Source: Alphaproteobacteria bacterium UBA2966
GTDB lineage: Bacteria; Pseudomonadota; Alphaproteobacteria; UBA2966
NCBI GenBank assembly: GCA_002348365.1
Contig: DEBC01000067.1
Location: 472 to 6,905 of the forward strand
Reading direction: 5' to 3'
DNA: 6,434 bases
A program made the position numbers and the translations under genes. The notes under the pieces were generated by a model. It ran no database searches. It was not told the origin of the DNA and was given only the letters and a program-made list of their open reading frames with translations. This document shows positions 1 through 6,392 of this stretch, piece by piece. Each line of letters begins with the position of its first letter. Position 1 is the first letter of the stretch.

Positions 1-1509
1 CGCTTCGGTCTTCAACAGCTTGTCCACCGCTTCTTCGACCACCGTGCCCTTGAAGAAATTCGGATTCCCACGGGCATGCAGCATGACGGGGTTGGTGAAC
101 ATGAAATCGCGGAAATCGTCGGCCCCGACCAACCCGTCTTCGAGCAGTTCGTAAGCCTCCTCGAGGACTTCCCGCATCTCCGGCACATCCCAGTGACCAA
201 TGTCGGAGCCGAACACGGCATTGAGTTTGACGCCGAACGGCAGTCCTTTGCCCCGAAATGCGACGGCAGCCATAGGATCATCGGCCTCGCAGCCGAAATA
301 GAAAGGTTTGACGAACAGGTCGATGATATCTTCCGCCTTCTTGATGTGGCAGGCCGCAAAGTCGTCCAGCAGATCTAGATCTGCCTGATTAGTGGTGCCG
401 TCGGACGAGACGTTGACGTATCCGAGGCGCTTCGTCTCATTTGTCGCCCGGTTCCTCAATGCTCGTGCGAAAGATTCGCCACCGTACTTGTCGAAGTACT
501 CGCCGAGTTGGTCGAAATCGATCTTCGAGGGGTCGAACTGGTCGATGGCGTGTGCGCCTCGCTTGTTCCATGCGCTGACCAGTGTCGCATACAGGCTGCA
601 CGCCCAGGCGACGCCTCCCTCGAGAAACCCGAAATTCAGTTCCGGAAATCGCCGTGTGACACCGCCGAAAAACATCGCCTTCGCGGAAGCTTCTCCTGCG
701 TCGGCAAAGTGGCCGATCTGGTTGTAGAGGTAATTGTTTACCGAACGGCGATGCCCGTGGCCTTGTATGTGTGAATGGGCGGTGGGTGCTATACCGAGTT
801 CGACACACTTGGCCCAAAACGGATCGTAGTCGTACTCGCTATCCACCGCGAGATTGTCGATCCAGTAAGCATGGAGGCGCGGGTCGTCCTCGACGCGTGG
901 TGCCGCTTTGGTGGAGCGATGGAACAGGCTGGCCACCATGGCCACCTTGAGGTTCAGCTCCTTCACCGCGTGTTCGAGTTCATCAATCGCCTCAACGGGC
1001 GTGCCGGTCGGGATGCATGCAGCCGGTGTCATGCGGTCGGCATGCGGACCGAATATGTCTGCGACCATTGTATTTTGAGCGCGACAGCACGCCCGACGCA
1101 GTTCCTCGTCGGGTTCGTCGATGAGAAAAAAGCCGAACGTGGGATAGACGATGGTGTAGTCAAAACCGAGTTCATCCAAGCGGTCACGCAATAACCCCGG
1201 CAGCATGGATGTCGCCCGATCGAGTGTATGAGCCGCGGCAACCGCCCAGAACGGTGGCCGAGAAATTCGATTATCCAACACCTGCCGCCTGGACATCTTG
1301 TGCCACAGGTTGGCGCGTGCCTTCTTTGACCGGGATGTATAGCGCTTGACCGTTTGGGCGCCGGCGACCTGCTTCAGAAAGTCGAGGAAGACGGGGGCGT
1401 ACTCCAGCATATGCCCATCGGCATCCACTACGGGGTGGTCGAGGCTCGCCCGGATATCAGCGGCACGGCTGGTGTTGGGCTGCGGCTTCCGTTTCTTTGG
1501 CGGCGCCAT
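1..1509 (-). CDS. Amidohydrolase-2 family metal-dependent hydrolase (C-terminus cut by window edge)
   Basis: I translated this by hand: it reads open for 503 codons from ATG at 1509-1507 to base 1 with no stop, so it is partial only because the window ends. It is a TIM-barrel amidohydrolase of the ACMSD/gamma-resorcylate-decarboxylase-like superfamily, whose members hydrolyse or decarboxylate small organic acids in the cytoplasm. Visible family marks are the N-terminal metal motif DADGH (residues 29-33), a His-rich segment AHSHIQGHGH (244-253) that should supply metal or substrate ligands, RFPELNFGFLEGG (287-299), and the C-terminal FGSDIGHWDVPEM with probable metal ligand Asp436. The closing TNP...GNPNFFKGT stretch is typical of the family's end, so probably only a few residues are missing. 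AAGGAG at 1521-1516, six bases upstream, fixes the start. It is the last visible gene of the leftward run. The specific substrate is unknown. At about 500 residues it is longer than classical resorcylate decarboxylases (about 330). Confidence 0.9.
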   Translation of the reverse strand, partial: MAPPKKRKPQPNTSRAADIRASLDHPVVDADGHMLEYAPVFLDFLKQVAGAQTVKRYTSRSKKARANLWHKMSRRQVLDNRISRPPFWAVAAAHTLDRATSMLPGLLRDRLDELGFDYTIVYPTFGFFLIDEPDEELRRACCRAQNTMVADIFGPHADRMTPAACIPTGTPVEAIDELEHAVKELNLKVAMVASLFHRSTKAAPRVEDDPRLHAYWIDNLAVDSEYDYDPFWAKCVELGIAPTAHSHIQGHGHRRSVNNYLYNQIGHFADAGEASAKAMFFGGVTRRFPELNFGFLEGGVAWACSLYATLVSAWNKRGAHAIDQFDPSKIDFDQLGEYFDKYGGESFARALRNRATNETKRLGYVNVSSDGTTNQADLDLLDDFAACHIKKAEDIIDLFVKPFYFGCEADDPMAAVAFRGKGLPFGVKLNAVFGSDIGHWDVPEMREVLEEAYELLEDGLVGADDFRDFMFTNPVMLHARGNPNFFKGTVVEEAVDKLLKTEA

Positions 1510-1515
1510 GATTGG

Positions 1516-1521
1516 CTCCTT
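1516..1521 (-). promoter_or_regulatory. Shine-Dalgarno of the amidohydrolase gene
   Basis: AAGGAG on the minus strand, six bases before the ATG at 1509. It is near consensus and fixes the start of a gene whose other end lies outside the window. The 91-nt gap to the transporter gene shows no convincing terminator. Confidence 0.75.
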
Positions 1522-1600
1522 AAGAGCGGGTCAGGACTGAACGATGTCGATTAGGCGCGACGGTTTCAACTGACCGGATCGACGGGCTTTCGGTGCATCG

Positions 1601-2347
1601 TCATTCGACGATCAACGTACCGACTGCGACGATGAGCAAAAGCCACGCAGAGGCGCGGCGATAGGTCTTTTCGCCTGTGGCGTGGAAGATGCGGTTACCG
1701 ATCTGGGTCGCCACCAGGAAGAAGGGAAAAATGGCGACAATTCGCCACAACCCCACATTGTCCAGGGTTCCATTCAGGATAAGGATGGCGACCGTGGGGA
1801 TGCTGACAACGAAAACATTGGCGATCAATCCGGCGCGCGCGGCTGCAGTCGTGCTCGGACCCATCAACATATAGAAGATCAGGGGCGGACCACCGAGGCT
1901 GGTCGATGAGTTCAGGGTTCCACTCAGTACACCGACACCCAGGTTGGACATGAGCCGATGGGGGCCGTGATAGCGCCAGCCCACCATCAAGAGAATGGCC
2001 ATGAAGGCGACGATCAACGAGATCACTCGGCGCATCACATCCGCATCAGCGATAAGGAGGATCCATGTCCCAAACGGAACCGCAATCCATGCCGCAATCC
2101 ATATCGGGATCATCGTTCGCCATGGGATGATCTTCGCAACCCGCGTCACCGAGTCGACCGAAACCATGACTTCCAGGGCGAGTGCCGTGACCACGCTCAC
2201 TGCGGGCCCGTACATCACGGCAAGGATAGGTGTCATGATGAGCGAGGATCCGAACCCCGTGAAGCCACGGGAGACTCCCGCAACGACTGCGACAATGAGG
2301 GCAACGACGGATTCGACCGTGAGCAGGTCGTCCATTGGGAAGGACAT
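1601..2347 (-). CDS. TSUP (TauE/SafE) family membrane transporter
   Basis: A 248-residue, highly hydrophobic protein of the inner membrane. Hydrophobic stretches lie at about 10-30, 33-66 (probably two helices), 79-100, 107-123, 133-163 (possibly two short helices), 172-192, 198-215 and 232-247, fitting the 7-9 helices of TSUP exporters. Family-like motifs are GFGSSLIMTP (31-40) and GGPPLIFYML (152-161), at equivalent places in the two halves of the internal repeat. Known family members move sulfite, sulfoacetate, sulfolactate or other organic anions, often out of the cell during sulfonate breakdown; the substrate here is not determinable. The gene lies 34 nt after the deaminase gene and 91 nt before the amidohydrolase, so it is probably co-transcribed. 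No Shine-Dalgarno precedes the ATG at 2347. The in-frame ATG at 2335 is the only close alternative and also lacks one. An in-frame stop 24 nt upstream rules out a much longer protein. Confidence 0.9.
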   Translation of the reverse strand: MSFPMDDLLTVESVVALIVAVVAGVSRGFTGFGSSLIMTPILAVMYGPAVSVVTALALEVMVSVDSVTRVAKIIPWRTMIPIWIAAWIAVPFGTWILLIADADVMRRVISLIVAFMAILLMVGWRYHGPHRLMSNLGVGVLSGTLNSSTSLGGPPLIFYMLMGPSTTAAARAGLIANVFVVSIPTVAILILNGTLDNVGLWRIVAIFPFFLVATQIGNRIFHATGEKTYRRASAWLLLIVAVGTLIVE

Positions 2348-2381
2348 GTCAGTGGTCAGTACTGAGCATCAATGAGTGGCG

Positions 2382-2822
2382 TCATGAAGAACGGCGCCGC
2401 ATCTCCTCGCACTCGTTCTCTCGAATTCCCGTTACGAGCTTCAAGTCACTGTTCGTTAACTCGACCATACGTTCGACGCAGTAGTCACCGAAACGTGTAA
2501 TGCCCACTTTGCTGTGCTGTCCCCCGAGGACGAGGCATGTAATCCCGGCTTCGTTGATCGCGCCGAGGCACATCGGACAGGGTTCGCAAACCGTATAGAG
2601 CGTTGCGCCGACGAGTGCGGCGGGGCCTGCATTCCGGCAGGCATTCCGAATGGCATCCACTTCTGCGTGGGCCGTTACGTCTTTCTCACTCTCCACACGG
2701 TTTTGTCCGCGTCCGATGATTTCACCGTCACGAACAATGACGCTTCCCACCGCGATGTTCCCGGCATCGATTGAGGTCTGCGCCTCGTCGAGTGCGTGGC
2801 CGATGAAGTTGTCATGATCCAT
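2382..2822 (-). CDS. Zinc-dependent nucleobase/nucleoside deaminase (CMP/dCMP deaminase fold)
   Basis: A 146-residue cytosolic deaminase of the cytidine/guanine/tRNA-adenosine deaminase superfamily, expected to remove an exocyclic amino group from a purine, pyrimidine or related ring. The zinc site is complete: HAE at 52-54 (His52 ligand, Glu54 proton shuttle) and CEPCPMC at 79-85 (ligands Cys82 and Cys85). The HAEVDAI and CEPCPMCLGAI wording resembles guanine deaminase (GuaD), while the C-terminal Asn-Glu-Cys-Glu-Glu-Met stretch recalls yeast-type cytosine deaminase, so the substrate is open. I place the start at ATG 2822, with AAAGG eight bases upstream (2835-2831), leaving 17 nt after the preceding gene. 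A GTG at 2843 would add seven residues and overlap the upstream stop by four bases, but has no good ribosome site. In a catabolic operon it may deaminate an intermediate, or it may be a salvage enzyme carried along. Confidence 0.88.
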   Translation of the reverse strand: MDHDNFIGHALDEAQTSIDAGNIAVGSVIVRDGEIIGRGQNRVESEKDVTAHAEVDAIRNACRNAGPAALVGATLYTVCEPCPMCLGAINEAGITCLVLGGQHSKVGITRFGDYCVERMVELTNSDLKLVTGIRENECEEMRRRSS

Positions 2823-2830
2823 GCTGTTTG

Positions 2831-2835
2831 CCTTT
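2831..2835 (-). promoter_or_regulatory. Shine-Dalgarno deciding the deaminase start
   Basis: AAAGG on the minus strand, eight bases before ATG 2822. It favours this start over the GTG at 2843 that overlaps the upstream stop codon. Confidence 0.5.
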
Positions 2836-2839
2836 CGCC

Positions 2840-3736
2840 TCACTCCGAGCCAACGATGACCCCGGCTTTCGACTCCAAAAATTTGACGATGGTCGAGTTG
2901 TCAGCTGTTTTGCCGTTTGCGGCCATACTCTCTTCCCACATGTCGACGACGGCGGGACCCAAGATTGTGGGCGCATCGACCGTCCGTGCCGCCTCAAGGT
3001 AGAGATTGAGATCCTTTAGCACGATGGCGTGCATTGAACCGAGATTGAACGTTCTTGGCAGTACCGCATCGGGAAATTTCTCCAGGGTTGCAGAGTTGCG
3101 TGCCGTGCTGGTGTTGAACACATCGATCATCAAATTTGGATCGAGGCCTGCCTTGACACCCATGACCAGAACTTCGGCCGTGACCGCGGAGGCTGTGCTT
3201 GCCATCAGTGTATTGGCCACTTTCATGGTCTGAGCCTGTCCCGGCGTATCCCCAATGCGGAATATGTTCTTGCCGAACGTTTCGATGAGGGGTTTGACCT
3301 CTTCGCACGCCGCGTCGGGTCCTGCCATCATCACGGCGAGCGTACCTGCAATCGCACCGCGCCGGCCGCCGCTGATGGGCGAGTCAACAAGGGTGATGCC
3401 GGTGCCCTTAAGGCCGGCAGCGACTTCAATTTCCGTAGGTGGACCCGTAGTCGACAGATCGACAAAGACGCGCAGCTTTTCACCCTGACACGCACCGTTT
3501 TCCCCGAGAACGATATCAATCAGTGCCTGCGGTGTGTTCACGCATGCGAAAACGATCTCCGCGCGACCCGCGACGTCGGCGGGCGACGTTGCCGTCTCGG
3601 CGCCATCTGCTTTGGCCTCATTTACGGCTGCATCATCAAGATCGTAAACGATGACCGTGTGTCCGGCCTTCAAGAGATGCTGTGTCATCGGCATTCCCAT
3701 GCTGCCGAGACCTATGAAGCCTAGTGGAACCGTCAT
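2840..3736 (-). CDS. NAD(P)-dependent oxidoreductase of the 3-hydroxyisobutyrate dehydrogenase (beta-HAD) family
   Basis: A 298-residue protein of normal family length, expected to oxidise a beta-hydroxy acid or reduce the matching semialdehyde in the cytosol. The Rossmann nucleotide motif is GFIGLGSMGMPM (6-17). An Asp at the end of the second strand (VYDLDD, Asp32) suggests NAD rather than NADP. The substrate loop is DSPISGGRRGA (118-128), where the family has D-x-P-x-S-G-G. The catalytic lysine is Lys172 within GQAQTMKVANTL (166-177), with Asn175 beside it and a second conserved Lys-Asp at 241-242. The family includes 3-hydroxyisobutyrate, tartronate semialdehyde, glyoxylate/succinic semialdehyde and sulfolactaldehyde reductases, and the motifs do not separate these. 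GGAGGA lies eight bases before ATG 3736. The gene lies 45 nt after the iron-type alcohol dehydrogenase and 17 nt before the deaminase, consistent with one operon. Confidence 0.92.
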   Translation of the reverse strand: MTVPLGFIGLGSMGMPMTQHLLKAGHTVIVYDLDDAAVNEAKADGAETATSPADVAGRAEIVFACVNTPQALIDIVLGENGACQGEKLRVFVDLSTTGPPTEIEVAAGLKGTGITLVDSPISGGRRGAIAGTLAVMMAGPDAACEEVKPLIETFGKNIFRIGDTPGQAQTMKVANTLMASTASAVTAEVLVMGVKAGLDPNLMIDVFNTSTARNSATLEKFPDAVLPRTFNLGSMHAIVLKDLNLYLEAARTVDAPTILGPAVVDMWEESMAANGKTADNSTIVKFLESKAGVIVGSE

Positions 3737-3744
3737 CGCATCAG

Positions 3745-3750
3745 TCCTCC
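3745..3750 (-). promoter_or_regulatory. Shine-Dalgarno of the beta-HAD dehydrogenase gene
   Basis: GGAGGA on the minus strand, eight bases before ATG 3736. It is the best ribosome site in the leftward block, so this enzyme may be the most strongly translated. Confidence 0.7.
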
Positions 3751-3781
3751 GGTTGAACGTCTTCTGGCCTGCATCCTGGCT

Positions 3782-4915
3782 CTAGCCCATGGCTTCGGCA
3801 AACAGAGCCTCGTAATCATCGGCGTCCGCCGGCCGCGGATTTGTTGCCGTACTGTGATCGGCTACGGCGCCTGCAACCATGCGAGGCAGGACATCGTCCG
3901 TGACCCCCATATCTCTCAGGTTCGCGGGCAGCCCCAGACGTTGATTGAGACTTTCGATGGCGTTCGCCACCTCTGTACCCGGCGGTAACTCCATGGCAAG
4001 ACGCAGATGCTCGTATTTGTCGCCAGCATGATCCGCATTGAACTTGAGAACCGGGGGCAAGATCACTGCGTTGAGAGTCCCGTGATGAAGTATCGGCTCG
4101 GCCAGACCTCCCAGGGGGTGCGACATGGCGTGGACCGCGCCAAGGCCCTTCTGAAACGTCATCCCGCCCTGGAGAGAGGCCATCATCATGTTCCAGCGTG
4201 CATCCCGATCGGAGCCATCATTGACGGCGCGCTCGATGTTCCGCATCGCGCGCCCGACGCCGTCCAGCGCGATGGCGTCGGCTGGGGGATTGACCCGCGG
4301 AGACAGGAAGGTCTCGATACAGTGAGTGAGGGCGTCCATTCCCGTGGCGGCGGTCAGTCCGGGCGGCAGGCCGAGTGTCAAATCCGGATCGCAGATGGCG
4401 ACATTTGGGATCATGTTTGGGGCCAGAAACCCGAGTTTCCTTCCGTCACGGAGTGTGATCAAGGCAGCGCGCCCGACCTCACTCCCGGTGCCCGCTGTCG
4501 TGGGGATGGCGATTACGGGCGCGACATCGGACGTGATTCTCTCTACACCGCCCAGTATCGCCGCGTACTGTTCGAGGGGCGGCTGGTGCGTTGCCAAAAG
4601 CGCGACGCCTTTGGCCAGGTCTATCGACGAGCCGCCACCGACCGCGATAAGGCCGTCACACTGTCGTTCCACATAGTGGTCCAATGCTGACTCCACAGCC
4701 GCCTCTGTTGGATTGCCGGGTGTTTCGTCAAAAATGGCCCAATTCGAGCTGCCATCATTTGAGTTGAGGATCGGATCAAGCAATCCGGCGTCCCGGACGC
4801 CGCGATCCGTTACGATCATGGGCGCCTTCATGCCAAGCGCCTTGAGTTCCTCCCCGAGCAACGACACGGAGCCGTGGTCGAATTGAATCTTCGTCAGATA
4901 GTTGATGAGGGCCAT
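3782..4915 (-). CDS. Iron-containing (group III) alcohol dehydrogenase
   Basis: A 377-residue Fe-ADH, close to the usual 380. It is expected to interconvert an alcohol and an aldehyde or ketone with NAD(H) in the cytosol. N-terminal cofactor motif: VGGGSSIDLAKG (92-103). Family signature: AIPTTAGTGSEV (136-147). Metal ligands: Asp194 and His198 in TGMDALTHCIE, His262 in GAVHAMSHPLGG, and His278 (or His277) in LHHG, so the metal site appears complete. The stretch between the last two histidines looks about two residues longer than in FucO-like enzymes, which could alter the pocket. The maleylacetate reductase branch is an alternative, but that branch often lacks the full metal set. I choose ATG 4915, where the Fe-ADH N-terminus (MALINYLTKIQFDHG) begins. 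GGGAGA lies 11 bases upstream, slightly long. A GTG at 4957 would add 14 residues of unlike composition. Its 145-nt upstream gap contains an inverted repeat. Confidence 0.92.
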   Translation of the reverse strand: MALINYLTKIQFDHGSVSLLGEELKALGMKAPMIVTDRGVRDAGLLDPILNSNDGSSNWAIFDETPGNPTEAAVESALDHYVERQCDGLIAVGGGSSIDLAKGVALLATHQPPLEQYAAILGGVERITSDVAPVIAIPTTAGTGSEVGRAALITLRDGRKLGFLAPNMIPNVAICDPDLTLGLPPGLTAATGMDALTHCIETFLSPRVNPPADAIALDGVGRAMRNIERAVNDGSDRDARWNMMMASLQGGMTFQKGLGAVHAMSHPLGGLAEPILHHGTLNAVILPPVLKFNADHAGDKYEHLRLAMELPPGTEVANAIESLNQRLGLPANLRDMGVTDDVLPRMVAGAVADHSTATNPRPADADDYEALFAEAMG

Positions 4916-5014
4916 GAAGCAGCATTTCTCCCATACACGTAAACAGTCGATCGCCACTCTACCACCGAGGTCTGCTCACGCCGACGGGATACGCGAGAAT
5001 TTAGCGATGCGAAT

Positions 5015-5037
5015 CGGTTGAAATGCAGACTCAACCG
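5015..5037. repeat. 23-bp inverted repeat, candidate operator or weak hairpin
   Basis: CGGTTGA (5015-5021) and its exact complement TCAACCG (5031-5037) are separated by nine bases. The repeat lies in the 145-nt gap between the small acidic gene and the alcohol dehydrogenase, about 100 bp before the latter's start. No T-tract follows on either strand, so an intrinsic terminator is unlikely. Position and symmetry fit a regulator binding site for the dehydrogenase operon, or an RNA hairpin protecting or separating the two transcripts. No regulator gene lies in the window. Confidence 0.4.
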
Positions 5038-5060
5038 CCGTTTAAAGGGAATTATGGGGA

Positions 5061-5324
5061 TTACTGAAGCAACGGACCACTCTCTTCGTCGTCGGCATAG
5101 TGCTCCAGAAGAAACGCTGACATTTGGTTGGTCCAATTTTCATCTTCTGCGCGAACCAGAACGGCCGCGAGCAACAGCGCGCCGGGGGGAATATCGTTGT
5201 CGTCTTCATAGTCGGGCAGGATGAGGCGAAGCTCACCATCCTCACCGAAAACCAGTGCAGCCTCGTTGGCGTCGACGAGAGTACCGTCGTCCGGTTGCTT
5301 CTTAATTGAGCCAGGTTTTGGCAT
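5061..5324 (-). CDS. Small acidic protein of unknown function
   Basis: An 87-residue ORF that I do not recognise. It is strongly acidic: 20 Asp/Glu against 5 Lys/Arg. The acidic residues cluster at 38-44 (DYEDDND), 60-62 and 78-81 (DDEE), while its few lysines sit in the first nine residues. The central stretch GALLLAAVLVRAED (48-61) is hydrophobic but too short and too charged at its end for a clear membrane helix. No signal peptide, cysteine cluster or known domain is visible. It is likely a small soluble, possibly adaptor or binding, protein. ATG 5324 is preceded at seven bases by AGGGGA (5337-5332), which supports real translation; the in-frame GTG at 5348 would add eight residues and lacks such a site. 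It is first of the leftward genes but lies 145 nt before the alcohol dehydrogenase, so it may be a separate transcript. Confidence 0.65.
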   Translation of the reverse strand: MPKPGSIKKQPDDGTLVDANEAALVFGEDGELRLILPDYEDDNDIPPGALLLAAVLVRAEDENWTNQMSAFLLEHYADDEESGPLLQ

Positions 5325-5523
5325 GTTCGAGTCCCCTAAGATGCCCACGCGCTACTCTAACACTGCGAATCACCCAAAGGGCAGTAGAACATTGAGATGA
5401 ATTGGCAACATATGGCTGCAGAATAATTGCTGGTGAACGGGCATGGCGCCAAACATCCGTTTGTCTCTAGGTGTAGTGTGATAATTCGAGACTCATTTGA
5501 GGTTGTAAATCAGGGAGCAAGTT
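5325..5523. promoter_or_regulatory. Divergent intergenic region between the leftward genes and the SDR gene
   Basis: These 199 nt separate genes read in opposite directions, so they should hold at least two promoters. For the rightward gene an extended -10-like TGTGATAAT lies at 5477-5485, 39 nt before the ATG, without a good -35. It is flanked by the inverted pair GTCTC (5463-5467) and GAGAC (5488-5492). For the leftward gene only a weak -10-like TAGAGT preceded by TGT is seen (5359-5354). An eight-base palindrome TGGCGCCA sits at 5444-5451. None of these is strong alone. Confidence 0.35.
5512..5517 (+). promoter_or_regulatory. Shine-Dalgarno of the SDR gene
   Basis: AGGGAG, six bases before ATG 5524. 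It is near consensus and supports this start. Confidence 0.7.
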
Positions 5524-6318
5524 ATGGTGGATCGTTTCAGCGTTGCGGGTCGTACCGCATTTGTAACGGGTGCAAGCCGGGGTATCGGGCGGGCCATGGC
5601 CATCGCCCTGGCACAGCACGGCGCCGACGTCGCGATCAATCATACGTCGTCGTTCGACGCTGAAATTGGCGTTCCCGATGCGGCCCAGCAATTCGTCGAT
5701 GAGGCGCAATCCCACGGTGTGAAGGCGTATGCAATCGAAGGAGATCTCTCGGCCGATGGCGCGGTCCTCGATGTTTTCGATCGGGCTGTGGACGCCTTGG
5801 GGCGCGTCGACATTCTCGTCAGTAACGCGAACATCCAGATCGTCTCTCCTTTCGAGGATGTCACGGCGGAACAGATCGATCTTCAGTGCAAGATGAATTA
5901 CCGCGTGCCGATCCAGCTTCTCCAGCGGGCGATGCCACCGATGGCTGAGCGTGGCTGGGGCCGGGTTCTGACGCTTGGCAGCATCAACCAGGCCAATCCG
6001 ACAATCGAGCTTGCGGTTTACGCCGGGCTCAAAAGCGCCCAGTACAATCTGGTCATGAACCTGTCCCGCAAGTACGTAAAGACGGGTGTTACCATCAATA
6101 ATGTCTCACCGGGTCTGATAGAGACTGACCGCAACCGGTTTCGGAGGGAGAATCCTGCTGATTGGCAGGCCATGATCGATCGGATCAGCCCCATGGGACG
6201 GGCGGGACAGCCCGAAGACCTGGTCGGTGCGGCGCTTCTGTTGTGCTCAGATGCCGGCAGCTTCATTACCGGCGCGAATCTCAACGTCACCGGTGGCGCC
6301 GACATCCCGTACAACTAG
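5524..6318 (+). CDS. Short-chain dehydrogenase/reductase (classical SDR)
   Basis: A 264-residue NAD(P)-dependent oxidoreductase of normal classical SDR length, cytosolic, probably tetrameric as is usual for the family. Nucleotide motif TGASRGIG is at 15-22; the Arg after Ser slightly favours NADP. The Asp of the adenine-contact loop is in GDLS (73-76). The usual N-N-A-G motif is replaced by S-N-A-N (100-103). The catalytic tetrad appears complete: Asn125, Ser153, Tyr166 and Lys170 (Tyr-x-x-x-Lys). PGLIETD (196-202) and the C-terminal TGANLNVTGG (249-258) are standard. The family resembles FabG and sugar or alcohol dehydrogenases, and its substrate cannot be read from the motifs. An insert at about 41-55 after the second strand is longer than in FabG and may shape cofactor binding. 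It is read away from the other catabolic genes, and could be co-regulated through the shared intergenic region. Confidence 0.93.
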   Translation: MVDRFSVAGRTAFVTGASRGIGRAMAIALAQHGADVAINHTSSFDAEIGVPDAAQQFVDEAQSHGVKAYAIEGDLSADGAVLDVFDRAVDALGRVDILVSNANIQIVSPFEDVTAEQIDLQCKMNYRVPIQLLQRAMPPMAERGWGRVLTLGSINQANPTIELAVYAGLKSAQYNLVMNLSRKYVKTGVTINNVSPGLIETDRNRFRRENPADWQAMIDRISPMGRAGQPEDLVGAALLLCSDAGSFITGANLNVTGGADIPYN

Positions 6319-6392
6319 GTTTCGCGTGGCTGGCAACGACCTTCCCGCTGAATTGGCTGTGGTATAGAGTTGACCGAGAGATAGAGGGAAAC

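Noticed and set aside
12..817. Medium-length open frames at 12-359 (-), 76-378 (+), 392-727 (+) and 437-817 (-)
   Set aside because: All lie inside the 503-codon amidohydrolase frame, which carries clear family motifs; their translations are low-complexity, Arg/Ser/Pro-rich and resemble nothing.
1483..1500. PKKRK near the amidohydrolase N-terminus, resembling a eukaryotic nuclear localisation signal
   Set aside because: The genes are bacterial in layout and have Shine-Dalgarno sites; a short basic N-terminal tail is the simpler explanation.
1546..1583. GTCGAT/ATCGAC inverted pair between the transporter and amidohydrolase genes as a possible terminator
   Set aside because: Six-base arms with a 26-base loop and no T-tract; too weak to call.
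1958..2375. Plus-strand frames of 126-135 codons opposite the transporter gene
   Set aside because: They are antisense to a hydrophobic membrane protein and give the His/Arg/Asp-rich composition expected of a shadow frame; no ribosome site.
4007..4690. 227-codon plus-strand frame opposite the iron-containing alcohol dehydrogenase
   Set aside because: The minus-strand frame has all Fe-ADH motifs in order; the antisense translation shows no domain and is a codon-bias artefact.
1..4915. Resorcinol/gamma-resorcylate pathway (amidohydrolase decarboxylase plus maleylacetate reductase)
   Set aside because: The amidohydrolase is too long for a typical gamma-resorcylate decarboxylase, the Fe-ADH keeps a full metal site, and no hydroxyquinol dioxygenase or monooxygenase is present.
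5402..5427. TTGGCA followed by AATAAT as a sigma-70 promoter
   Set aside because: The spacer is only 14 bp, too short for a normal sigma-70 promoter.
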